A stretch of 64,000 nt of DNA from Bifidobacterium stellenboschense (GTDB lineage Bacteria > Actinomycetota > Actinomycetes > Actinomycetales > Bifidobacteriaceae): the NCBI RefSeq assembly GCF_000741785.1, contig NZ_JGZP01000005.1, positions 31,875 through 95,874 on the forward strand, read 5' to 3'. Position 1 is the stretch's first letter. Each line of letters begins with the position of its first letter. Shown piece after piece: positions 8,071 through 17,738 of this stretch. The translations under genes and the position numbers were made by a program. The notes below the pieces were generated by a model. That model saw nothing but the letters and a program-made list of their open reading frames with translations. It did no database searches and had not been told where the DNA came from.

Positions 8071-9222
8071 ATGAGTTACGTTTCGGATAGCTTCTGGCAT
8101 GACGCGGTCAACAAGGCGACCTGCGATCTGTTCACCTTCGGCTACAAGCACGTCATCAAACCCAATTTCGTCTTCAACGTGCCGCCGGACGAGGCGCACG
8201 ACCGCATGATCGCGTTCTGCCGCGTGGTCAAGCACATCCCGCCGCTGCTGTGGGCGGAACGCACGATGCTCGACTACACCGATCCGATTCTCGAGACCAC
8301 GGTGATGGGCGTCGACTTCGCGAACCCGTTCGGCCTGTCCGCCGGACTCGACAAGAACTGCGACATGCCGGTCCTGCTCGACAACGCCGGCTTCGGATTC
8401 GAGACGGTCGGCTCCACCACGGCGCGCCCGTGCCCCGGCAATCCGAAGCCGTGGTTCCACCGTCTGCCCGAATACGATTCGATGATGGTGCACGTGGGCC
8501 TCGCGAACATCGGCTCCGACAAGGTCATCGACCGCGCGGAGAAGGCGTGGACGCACGCGCACGACATGCAGATGTCCGTCTCGATCGCCCGCACCAACGA
8601 CGACAAGTGCGGCGACCTCGACGAGGGCATCGAGGACTACTGCATCTCGATGCGCCGCGCCGCCGGACGCACCGCGATGGTTGAAGTGAACGTGTCCTGC
8701 CCGAACACGCATGTGGGCGAGCCGTTCACCGCCTCGCCCGAGGCGCTCGACAAGCTGTTCGACGCGCTCGACAGGATCGACCGCCCGCAGCCGACGCTCG
8801 TCAAGATGCCGCTCAACAAGCCGTGGGAGGAGTTCCGCGACCTGCTCGACGTGCTCGCCGAACACAACGTGCAGGGCGTCTCGCTTGCCAACCTCAACAA
8901 GGACCGCACCGGCCTCGCCATCCCGCACGAGTGGGAGGGCGGACTGTCCGGCGGCCCGTGTACGGACGCCAGCGAGGCGCTGGTCGCGAAGGTACGCCGC
9001 GAATACGGCGACCGGTTCGCGATCGCCGGCATCGGCGGCGTGTTCACGCCCGAACAGGCGTATGCGAGGATTCGCGCCGGCGCCGATCTGGTCATGTTCA
9101 TCTCGTCGCTCATGTACCGCGGCCCCCAGCAGATCACGGTATTGAAGCGCGGCCTCGCCGAGCTGCTGCGCCGCGACGGGTTCTCCTCCGTCTCCGAAGC
9201 CGTCGGCGTCGATGCCGAGTGA
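8071..9222 (+). CDS. pyrD: dihydroorotate dehydrogenase, class 2-like scaffold
   Basis: Oxidises dihydroorotate to orotate in pyrimidine synthesis using FMN. The 383-aa length, the N-terminal helical segment and the sequences NPFGLSAGLDKN, GNPKPWFHRL and NIGSDKV are those of the membrane-associated, quinone-linked class 2 enzymes. However, the active-site loop reads VNVSCPNT. Class 2 enzymes normally have Ser where this protein has Cys, which is the class 1 base. The electron acceptor is therefore uncertain, more so because bifidobacteria are fermentative. The start at 8071 is fixed by the protein family and by a leaderless promoter. No pyr-operon neighbours are present. Confidence 0.9.
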   Translation: MSYVSDSFWHDAVNKATCDLFTFGYKHVIKPNFVFNVPPDEAHDRMIAFCRVVKHIPPLLWAERTMLDYTDPILETTVMGVDFANPFGLSAGLDKNCDMPVLLDNAGFGFETVGSTTARPCPGNPKPWFHRLPEYDSMMVHVGLANIGSDKVIDRAEKAWTHAHDMQMSVSIARTNDDKCGDLDEGIEDYCISMRRAAGRTAMVEVNVSCPNTHVGEPFTASPEALDKLFDALDRIDRPQPTLVKMPLNKPWEEFRDLLDVLAEHNVQGVSLANLNKDRTGLAIPHEWEGGLSGGPCTDASEALVAKVRREYGDRFAIAGIGGVFTPEQAYARIRAGADLVMFISSLMYRGPQQITVLKRGLAELLRRDGFSSVSEAVGVDAE

Positions 9223-9231
9223 GCTTGTGTT

Positions 9232-9612
9232 TCCCGCCCCCGCTGGCTTCCTGCCGGCGGGGGCTTTGTCGTCCGGGGTGTGTGGGTTGGGCTTCCCACT
9301 TGTTCTTGCCCCCGCTGGCGGGGGCTTGTAGGTAGATGGTTCGACTAATACGCATTCAATAGCGTTCTTGCCCCCGCTGGCGGAGCTGTCGTCCGGGGTG
9401 TGTGGGTTGGGCTTCCACTTGTTTCCGCCCCCGCTGGCGGGGGCTGTCGGCTTTGCCGACTGGGGGTGGTCGTGGCGATGGCCGTGCGGTGGTCACGGCG
9501 GTGATGTCGGGGAACCACCCTCAGTCCCGCTTCCGCGGGACAGTTCCCGCCAGCGGGAGCGGAGTGGGGCGTCGTCCGGTGGTTTCCCTCCTGCTGGCGG
9601 GAGCGGAAGGGA
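9232..9612. repeat. cluster of type A REP-like repeats
   Basis: This ~380-bp gap holds no gene. At least five GC blocks of the CCCCCGCTGGCGGGGG type are present. A 30-bp stretch beginning TGTCGTCCGGGGTGTG is duplicated (near 9268 and 9388). A degraded inverted pair spans about 9431-9562, with hairpin 2 stems GTCGGC/GCCGAC in one unit and GTCCCGC/GCGGGAC in the other. Confidence 0.85.
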
Positions 9613-9635
9613 ATCACCTATGTTGTTTTTTGTTC

Positions 9636-9647
9636 GCTAACGTTTGC
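9636..9647. promoter_or_regulatory. LacI-type operator upstream of the gal operon
   Basis: GCTAACGTTTGC is a near-palindrome that differs by one base from GCAANCGNTTGC. It lies ~40 bp upstream of the -35 of the gal promoter. Related sites occur at glk (22298) and at the alpha-glucosidase promoter (41770). Confidence 0.5.
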
Positions 9648-9685
9648 AAAACTACAAAAAGAGTACGCGAAACGCACAACTCGGT

Positions 9686-9714
9686 TTGAACTATGGGTGA
9701 TTGTGTGCGATAAT
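9686..9714 (+). promoter_or_regulatory. leaderless promoter of the gal operon
   Basis: TTGAAC (9686-9691), 17-bp spacer, GATAAT (9709-9714). This is the best promoter in the window. The ATG at 9721 starts 6 nt after the -10. Confidence 0.75.
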
Positions 9715-9720
9715 GTTCAT

Positions 9721-10530
9721 ATGATATCGTCACAACGTCAACACCTGATACTGAGCAGGCTTCGCACCCGAGGCGCCGTGCGCATCACGGCCCTCAGCAA
9801 GGAACTCGGCGTTTCCGCGATGACCATCCGCCGCGATATCGCCGAACTCGCCGACAAGGGGCTCCTCAAGCGGGTCCACGGCGGCGCCGTCACCACCTCC
9901 ACGCTGCTAAGCGAGCCGCTGTTCTCTGTAAAGTCGCAGATGGACATCGGTCTGAAGGACGCGATCGCGCAGGAGGCCGTCAAATACGTGGCCCCCGGCG
10001 ACGTGATCGCCATCGGCGGCGGCACCACCGCCTACGTCTTCGCCCAGCATCTGCTGGAAAGCCAGCAGGCCGCGGGCATCACCATCCTCACCAACTCGAT
10101 CCCTGTCGCCGAACTCGTGCAGGCGCTCGAATCGAAGGACGTGGAGGTGATCGTCACCGGAGGCGTCATCACCCGATCGAACTCGCTCGTCGGCCCCATC
10201 GCCGACAAGGTCGTCGCCTCGCTGCGCGTCAACACCGTCTTCCTCGGCACGCACTCCGTGTCGATCCCCCGCGGCTTCCTCATGCCCAACTCGCTGGAGG
10301 CCGCCACCGATATGGCGATGATGGACATCGCCGATCGCACCATCATCTTGACCGACCACACCAAGTGGAGCTGCACATCGCTGTCGCTGTTCGCGCGGTT
10401 CGACCAGGTGGACACGGTCATCACCGACGACGGTCTCGACCCCGATACCGCCGCCAAAACGAAGGAACTGGTCAAGGAGCTCGTGCTGGCCGAACAGACC
10501 GAGCCCGTACAGGAAAGTGAGCAGGAATAA
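9721..10530 (+). CDS. DeoR-family transcriptional regulator of the galactose operon
   Basis: Sugar-phosphate-responsive repressor of 269 aa. An N-terminal winged helix (residues ~5-58; QRQHLILSRL, VRITALSKELGVSAMTIRRD) is followed by the DeoR sensor domain, with a ribose-phosphate-isomerase-like fold (GDVIAIGGGTTAYVFA, LTNSIPVAELV, ITDDGLDPDTA). It lies 2 nt upstream of galT, so it is co-transcribed and probably regulates galTK in response to a galactose-derived phosphate; this is inferred from context. The ATG at 9721 fits the family start and the leaderless promoter. An upstream in-frame GTG at 9697 would overlap the -10. Confidence 0.92.
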   Translation: MISSQRQHLILSRLRTRGAVRITALSKELGVSAMTIRRDIAELADKGLLKRVHGGAVTTSTLLSEPLFSVKSQMDIGLKDAIAQEAVKYVAPGDVIAIGGGTTAYVFAQHLLESQQAAGITILTNSIPVAELVQALESKDVEVIVTGGVITRSNSLVGPIADKVVASLRVNTVFLGTHSVSIPRGFLMPNSLEAATDMAMMDIADRTIILTDHTKWSCTSLSLFARFDQVDTVITDDGLDPDTAAKTKELVKELVLAEQTEPVQESEQE

Positions 10531-10532
10531 CC

Positions 10533-11783
10533 ATGACCGAATTCACAGCCTACGAGCCGGGTGCGTATGCGAAGGAGCACATCCGCATCACGCCGACGAC
10601 GCTCGCCGACGGACGTGACTTCTTCTACCTCGACGACGATCCGGAATACGTCTCCGGCGTGAAGACCCGCGAGCTCAAGGACCCGCGCCATCTCGCCTAC
10701 CGGTTCGCCAACCAGCTGAACGCCGCCGGCGAGGAGGTGCCGTACGCGGCCCCCGAGATGCGCCGCGACCCGCTGACCGGCGACTGGATCCCGATGGCCA
10801 CCGCGCGCATGAACCGCCCGATCACCGCCGGCCCCGGCGCCACCGCCAAGGGCAACCCGCTGGCCGCCCGCAAGCCCGGCGACCCGTACCAGGACGGTGA
10901 GGTGCCGGACACCGACTACAACGTCGTCGTGTTCGAGAACCGCTTCCCGTCAATGGTGCGCGTGCCCGGCCGCTCCGAGGACGTCACCTACGTGGACGGC
11001 AACCCGCTGTGGGAGAAGAAGATGGCCGCGGGCCGCTGCGAGGTCATCTGCTTCGATCCGAACGAGCACGGCCTGCCCGCCGACCTGCCGGTGAGCCGCC
11101 TGCGCACCGTCGTCGAGGCGTGGGCGTTCCGCACCGCCGAAATCTCGAAGATGGACGGCATCGAGCAGATCTTCCCGTTCGAGAACCACGGCGCCGAGAT
11201 CGGCGTCTCCCTCGCCCACCCGCACGGCCAGGTCTACTGCTACCCGTTCATCGCCCCGAAGATGGAGCAGGAGCTCAAGCACACCGAGGCCTACCACGAG
11301 AAGACCGGCGGCAACCTGCTCAAGGATCTGATGAACGCCGAACTCGAAGCCAAGGAGCGCGTCATCATGCGCAACCACAGCTGGGTCGCCTACGTGCCGG
11401 CCGCCGCCCGCTGGCCGCTCGAGGTGCACGTGGCGCCGGTGCGCGACGTGCTCACCCTCGACCAGCTCGACGACCAGGAGCGCTGGGACCTCGCCTCCAT
11501 GTACTCGCACCTGCTCAAGCGCGGCAACGCGTTCTTCGACAAGGGCGACGGCAAGGGCATGGACCTGCCGTACATCGCCGCCTGGCATCAGGCCCCGATC
11601 CACGATCCGCGCCGCGAGAACTACCGTCTCAACCTGCAGTTCTTCTCGTTCCGCCGCGCCGCCAACAAGATCAAGTACCTCGCCGGCTCCGAATCCGGCA
11701 TGGCCGCCTGGATCTCCGACACGACCCCGGAGCTCATCGCGAAGCGCTTCCACGAGCTCGGCGACGTCGATATCGCCGACTGA
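10533..11783 (+). CDS. galT: galactose-1-phosphate uridylyltransferase
   Basis: Transfers UMP from UDP-glucose to galactose-1-phosphate in the Leloir pathway. The product is 416 aa. The nucleotidyl-His active site is visible in SLAHPHGQVYCYPF. Other GalT features are the N-terminal RRDPLTGDWIPM and the C-terminal EVHVAPVRDVLTL and AAWHQAPIHDP segments. It starts 2 nt after the regulator stop, with an AGGAAAG/CAGGA ribosome binding site inside the end of the regulator. galK follows after 58 nt. Confidence 0.97.
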   Translation: MTEFTAYEPGAYAKEHIRITPTTLADGRDFFYLDDDPEYVSGVKTRELKDPRHLAYRFANQLNAAGEEVPYAAPEMRRDPLTGDWIPMATARMNRPITAGPGATAKGNPLAARKPGDPYQDGEVPDTDYNVVVFENRFPSMVRVPGRSEDVTYVDGNPLWEKKMAAGRCEVICFDPNEHGLPADLPVSRLRTVVEAWAFRTAEISKMDGIEQIFPFENHGAEIGVSLAHPHGQVYCYPFIAPKMEQELKHTEAYHEKTGGNLLKDLMNAELEAKERVIMRNHSWVAYVPAAARWPLEVHVAPVRDVLTLDQLDDQERWDLASMYSHLLKRGNAFFDKGDGKGMDLPYIAAWHQAPIHDPRRENYRLNLQFFSFRRAANKIKYLAGSESGMAAWISDTTPELIAKRFHELGDVDIAD

Positions 11784-11841
11784 CGCCGACACCAACCGAC
11801 TCCAACAAGGATGTTCCACAAACCAAGGAAGGAAAACACCA

Positions 11842-13092
11842 ATGGCTGCTGTTGAATTCATCAAGCCGATCTCCCACGAGGACGGCGTCTCCGAGGCGAC
11901 GAAACTGTTCGTCGACACCTACGGCTTCGCGCCGGAAGGCGTGTGGGCCGCTCCGGGGCGCGTCAACCTGATCGGCGAGCACACCGACTACAACGCGGGC
12001 CTGTGCCTGCCGATCGCGCTGCCGCAGCGCACGTTCATCGCGCTCAAGCCGCGCGAGGACACCAAGGTGCGCGTCGTCTCCTCCATCTCCCCGGACAAGG
12101 TCGCCGAGGCGGACCTCGACGGACTCAAGGCCCGCGGAGTGGACGGCTGGGCCGCCTACCCGGTGGGTGTCGCCTGGGCGCTGCGCGAGGCCGGCTTCTC
12201 CAAGGTGAAGGGCTTCGACGCCGCGTTCGTCTCCTGCGTGCCGCTCGGCTCCGGTCTGAGCTCCTCCGCCGCGATGACCTGCTCGACCGCGCTCGCCCTC
12301 GACGACGTGTACGGCCTCGGCTACGGCGATTCCGACGCCGGCCGCGTGACCCTCATCAACGCCGCCATCAAGTCCGAGAACGAGATGGCCGGCGCCTCCA
12401 CCGGCGGCCTCGACCAGAACGCCTCGATGCGCTGCACGCCCGGCCACGCGCTGCTGCTCGACTGCCGCCCCGAGCTCACCCCGCTGGAGAACGTCTCCCA
12501 GCAGGAGTTCGACCTCGACAAGTACGGTCTCGAACTGCTCGTCGTCGACACGCAGGCGCCGCACCAGCTCAACGACGGCCAGTACGCCCAGCGCCGCGCC
12601 ACCTGCGAGGAGGCCGCGAAGATCCTCGGCGTCGCCAACCTGCGCGTCACCGCCGACGGCATCGCCAAGGCCGACGACCAGTTCCAGGCCCTGAAGGAGA
12701 CGCTCGACGCCCTGCCCGACGAGACGATGAAGAAGCGCGTGCGCCACGTCGTCACCGAGATCGAACGCGTGCGCTCCTTCGTGCGCGCCTTCGCCCAGGG
12801 CGACATCGAATCCGCCGGACGCCTGTTCAACGCGTCCCACGATTCGCTCGCCGCGGACTACGAGGTCACCGTCCCGGAGCTCGACATCGCCGTGGACGTG
12901 GCCCGTCACAACGGCGCCTACGGCGCCCGCATGACCGGCGGCGGCTTCGGCGGCTCCATCATCGCGCTCGTCGACAAGGGCCGCTCCCAGGAGGTCGCCC
13001 AGAAGATCGCCGACGAGTTCGACAAGCAGGGCTTCCACGCCCCGCGCGCCCTCGCCGCCTACGCCGCGGCGAGTGCCTCCCGCGAAGCGTGA
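11842..13092 (+). CDS. galK: galactokinase
   Basis: Phosphorylates galactose at C1 with ATP. This 416-aa GHMP kinase carries the galactokinase signature GRVNLIGEHTDYNAGLCLP near residue 38, the ATP loop PLGSGLSSSAAM near 133, the catalytic-region STGGLDQNASM, and the C-terminal motif TGGGFGGSIIALV. A strong ribosome binding site (AAGGAAGG) precedes the ATG. It is the last gene of the DeoR-galT-galK operon. GC-rich repeats follow in place of a classical terminator. Confidence 0.97.
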   Translation: MAAVEFIKPISHEDGVSEATKLFVDTYGFAPEGVWAAPGRVNLIGEHTDYNAGLCLPIALPQRTFIALKPREDTKVRVVSSISPDKVAEADLDGLKARGVDGWAAYPVGVAWALREAGFSKVKGFDAAFVSCVPLGSGLSSSAAMTCSTALALDDVYGLGYGDSDAGRVTLINAAIKSENEMAGASTGGLDQNASMRCTPGHALLLDCRPELTPLENVSQQEFDLDKYGLELLVVDTQAPHQLNDGQYAQRRATCEEAAKILGVANLRVTADGIAKADDQFQALKETLDALPDETMKKRVRHVVTEIERVRSFVRAFAQGDIESAGRLFNASHDSLAADYEVTVPELDIAVDVARHNGAYGARMTGGGFGGSIIALVDKGRSQEVAQKIADEFDKQGFHAPRALAAYAAASASREA

Positions 13093-13099
13093 CCTTATG

Positions 13100-13393
13100 A
13101 TTTCGCCCCCGCTGGCGGTTCGGTCGCGTACCGTACCGTGATGGGGCGGATTGCATATGATTTCGCCCCCGCTGGCGGAGGCCGTCATGTACAACATGAC
13201 TGACAAATGGTTTCGCCCCCGCTGGCGGGGGCTGTCATGCGCAGCATGACTGGGGGTGGTCGCCCGTATCACGGAACCTGACCACCCCCAGTCGGCTATC
13301 GCCGACAGCCCCCGCCAGCGGGGGCGTTTTCATGTTGTGAATCCCCACTATCCGTGTTCGTCCTTCGACAGCCCCCGCCGGCGGGGGCGTTTG
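13100..13393. repeat. type A REP cluster with a perfect BIME-like inverted pair
   Basis: Three partial GC blocks (near 13104, 13164 and 13214) lead into a full unit at 13214-13261 and an inverted unit at 13280-13327, separated by an 18-nt spacer. The second-hairpin stems differ between the two units (GTCATGC/GCATGAC and GTCGGC/GCCGAC), but each pairs. A further CCCCCGCCGGCGGGGG block lies near 13373-13390. This ~320-bp gap holds no gene. Confidence 0.88.
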
Positions 13394-13415
13394 TTCGGCG
13401 ATGCCCAGTCGTCTA

Positions 13416-14318
13416 TCACCCGCGCGGGATGCGGATCATCGCCTCTTGGGCGATGGCGGCGACCAGCTCGCCGTCCTGCGAATACACCTTCGCCGTGCCG
13501 AGTCCGCGGCCGTGCGCGGCGGTCGGCGTGTCCTGCACGTACAGATGCCACTGGCAGACGTCCACGTCACGGTACCACCACATCGAATGGTCGATCGACG
13601 CGTAGGCGATGCCCGGCGTGGAGATCGACAGTCCGGCGCGACGCAGCACCGGCTCCATCATCACCTGATCGCAGCCGAGCGCCAGCATCGCGCGGTGCAT
13701 GAGCTGCGGCACCTCGACATCGCCGTCGGCCTTCATCCACACCATCTGCCTGCCGGAGTCGGCTTCCGCGGACTCCTTGTCCGGTCCGAGCATGATCGTC
13801 GGTGTGATGTGGCGGATGTCGAACGGCGACTGTTGCGCGTAGTAGTTCGCGAACGGCGACTGTTGCGCGTACGGCGCCATCAGCTGCTTCGCGCTGGTGA
13901 GCGACTCCGGATCGGGCAGATCGGTGGGCATCGGGTCGGCGAACTCCACGCCCTCCTGCCCGGTCACTTGGAACGAGGCGATCGCGGTGAGAATCGGGCC
14001 TTCCGCCTGCGTGACGTTCACGCGTCGCGCCGAGAACGAACGGCCGTCGCGCAGCTTCTCCACGTCGAACAGCAGATCCTGGCGGATGTCGCCGGGCGCG
14101 ATGAAATAGCCGTGGATCGAATGCGGCAGGCGGTTCGGCGAGACCGTCTTCGCCGCGGCCATCAGCGACTGCGCGATGACCTGTCCGCCGTACACGCGGC
14201 CGGTGGGGAAGTAGAGGCTTTCGCCGTTCACATACGTGTGGTTGCGGTAGTCGGAGGGCCTGCCCAGCTTGAGCACCTTCACCAGATGTTCCAGCGGTGT
14301 GATGGTCTCGTCGGTCAT
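13416..14318 (-). CDS. tesB: acyl-CoA thioesterase II (TesB-type)
   Basis: Hydrolyses acyl-CoA to free acid and CoA, in the cytosol. The 300-aa protein has two hotdog domains: residues ~10-115 (FPTGRVYGGQVIAQSLMAAA, SIHGYFIAPGD) and ~190-300 (ASIDHSMWWYRD, GRGLGTAKVYSQDGELVA). I chose the ATG at 14318 because an AGAGGAGA ribosome binding site sits 6 nt upstream. A longer in-frame ATG at 14366 lacks one. Between the two domains a 10-residue unit is duplicated (YAQQSPFANY / YAQQSPFDIR), from a 21-nt repeat with 30-nt period (13821-13841 and 13851-13871). The substrate range is unknown. Confidence 0.9.
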   Translation of the reverse strand: MTDETITPLEHLVKVLKLGRPSDYRNHTYVNGESLYFPTGRVYGGQVIAQSLMAAAKTVSPNRLPHSIHGYFIAPGDIRQDLLFDVEKLRDGRSFSARRVNVTQAEGPILTAIASFQVTGQEGVEFADPMPTDLPDPESLTSAKQLMAPYAQQSPFANYYAQQSPFDIRHITPTIMLGPDKESAEADSGRQMVWMKADGDVEVPQLMHRAMLALGCDQVMMEPVLRRAGLSISTPGIAYASIDHSMWWYRDVDVCQWHLYVQDTPTAAHGRGLGTAKVYSQDGELVAAIAQEAMIRIPRG

Positions 14319-14538
14319 GCTCGTCTCCTCTGTTACGTGATGTTCGATTATGCGGGGCATCGCCACGCCACGGCCGATATTCTCTCACCGGAATCCCTTC
14401 GACGAGACCATCGGCCATGCGGCGTGGCGTGCAATTATCCGATGCCTTGACTGTAACGGCCGGGCGTTAAGTCGTTTCAGGGCGATTGTAACGAGCATGT
14501 GAGCCGTGTGAACGGCGGGTTATGCCCCGCATGATAAA
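14319..14538. other. upstream region of tesB, no gene seen
   Basis: Carries the tesB ribosome binding site and presumably its promoter on the minus strand. I see no convincing -35/-10 pair and no small gene. Confidence 0.4.
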
Positions 14539-14914
14539 GCCCCCTCGTCAGAGGGGGCCAAGTCATCAGGGGGCCAAGTCGTTTGCGTGCTCCCGCTGGC
14601 GGGAGCTGTCCCGCGGAGCGGGACTGAGGGTGGTCTCCCGCGTATGGACGCGACCACCCCCACCCGGCTTCGCCGGGAGCCCCCGCCGGCGGGGGCGAGG
14701 AAAGGGGCGGCGCACTACCTCGTCCCCGCCGGCGGGGCGGAAAGGACTGGCGCACTACTTTGCTCCCGCCGGCGGGAGCTGTACCGCGTGGCGGGACTGA
14801 GGGTGGTCTCCCGTATTGCGGAACCTGGCCACCCCCAGTCGGCTTCGCCGACAGCCCCCGCCGGCGGGGGCGCAGAAGGACCGGCACCCCGACCTCGCCC
14901 CGCCGGCGGGGGCG
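14539..14914. repeat. mixed cluster of REP-like repeats
   Basis: A type B head (GCCCCCTCGTCAGAGGGGGC, 14539-14558) is followed by two inverted type A pairs, at roughly 14590-14693 and 14762-14872, and extra GC blocks near 14719 and 14898. Hairpin-2 stems vary (GTCCCGC/GCGGGAC, CCCGGC/GCCGGG, GTCGGC/GCCGAC) but always pair. The cluster abuts the stop codon of the ABC-F gene. Confidence 0.85.
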
Positions 14915-14918
14915 GGAA

Positions 14919-16598
<1,680 letters not shown>

Positions 16599-16889
16599 TG
16601 GTTGCAGCTTCTCCTTAAATACGGTCGAATTTCAGCCGTTTCCCTGGCTTGTGCATGCCGTCCGCCCCATGCGGCGCCGAGGTCGTATCCGTCCGCATAG
16701 CGGTCGTATCCATGCCAAACCACCGCCCACCATGCTATCGGAAGGGCTGGAATGTCGGCGTTCGCCACGGCCGGTCCGTGATGTTCCGCGATGCCCTGCG
16801 CTACAGTGGTACGGGCCGGAACGCGGACGCCCGCCCGGCGGGATGTCCGGGAGGCGGGCGAGGAACGAGGAGACGAAGGAGTGGCCAGC

Positions 16890-17738
16890 ATGCCGCAGAA
16901 GCTACAGAACCTGCCGAATTTCAACGAGGACGCCGGACTGAAGGACGTCAAGGTCGTCGCCAGCGACATGGACTGCACGCTGCTCGCCGACGACGGCACG
17001 ATGCCGCCGCGCATGGCCGAGCGCATCCTCGCGCTGGATGCCGCCGGACTCACGTTCTGCGCGGCGAGCGGACGGCCGAACTACACGCTGGCCGAGATGT
17101 TCCCCGGGCTCCAGGACCACATGGCGTTGATGTCCGACAACGGCGCGGCGATCTACTGCCGCGGCGAACTCGTCTACGAGAGCCTCATCCCCGTCGCCGA
17201 ATACCGGCGGATGATCGACTTCACGCTCGCCGACGGCCGCGGATGTCCCACCGTCTGCGGCATCGAGGCGTGCTTCATCCGCTCGTGCGACAGGAAATAC
17301 GACGACTATTTCCGCACGTTCTACAAGAAGATCGTGTACATGGACGACATCACGACGCTCGAGGCCGACGTGAACAAGTACACGGTGTTCTTCCCCGGCA
17401 ACGATTCCGAGGAGGTGTACCGCGAGACCTACCGCGACGCATGGTCCGACCGCTACACGGTGACGAACGCCGGCAAGATGTGGATCGACATGATGAATCC
17501 CGGCGTCGACAAGGGCGCCGGCCTCGCCCGCCTGTGCGAGCATCTCGGCGTGCGTCTCGACGACGCCTGCGCGCTCGGCGACACGTACAACGACATCCAG
17601 ATGCTCGAAGCCGCCGGACACGGCTACGTGGTGGCGAACGCCGAGGAGCACATGTGCGCCCACGCCGGCTGGATCGCCCCGAGCAACAACGACCGCGGCG
17701 TCGCCACCGTGATCGACGCCGTGCTCGCCGCCCGATGA
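16890..17738 (+). CDS. HAD-superfamily Cof-type hydrolase
   Basis: Probable sugar-phosphate or nucleotide phosphatase of 282 aa. Motif I is DMDCT (ASDMDCTLLADDGTMP), with a Thr/Ser in AASGRPNY as motif II. The C2-type cap lies in the middle (~90-200). Motifs III/IV include DKGAGLARLCEHLGV and ALGDTYNDIQMLEAAG. These are typical of Cof-like HAD IIB proteins; the substrate cannot be predicted. The ATG at 16890 is chosen because GAAGGAG lies 8 nt upstream; an in-frame GTG at 16881 overlaps that site. A possible -10 TACAGT is at 16802. It overlaps the next gene by 4 nt (ATGA), so the two are translationally coupled. Confidence 0.85.
   Translation: MPQKLQNLPNFNEDAGLKDVKVVASDMDCTLLADDGTMPPRMAERILALDAAGLTFCAASGRPNYTLAEMFPGLQDHMALMSDNGAAIYCRGELVYESLIPVAEYRRMIDFTLADGRGCPTVCGIEACFIRSCDRKYDDYFRTFYKKIVYMDDITTLEADVNKYTVFFPGNDSEEVYRETYRDAWSDRYTVTNAGKMWIDMMNPGVDKGAGLARLCEHLGVRLDDACALGDTYNDIQMLEAAGHGYVVANAEEHMCAHAGWIAPSNNDRGVATVIDAVLAAR

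Noticed and set aside
13100..14914. CRISPR array in the repeat-rich regions
   Set aside because: The repeats are palindromic pairs with irregular spacing and variable second stems; there are no regular unique spacers and no cas genes.
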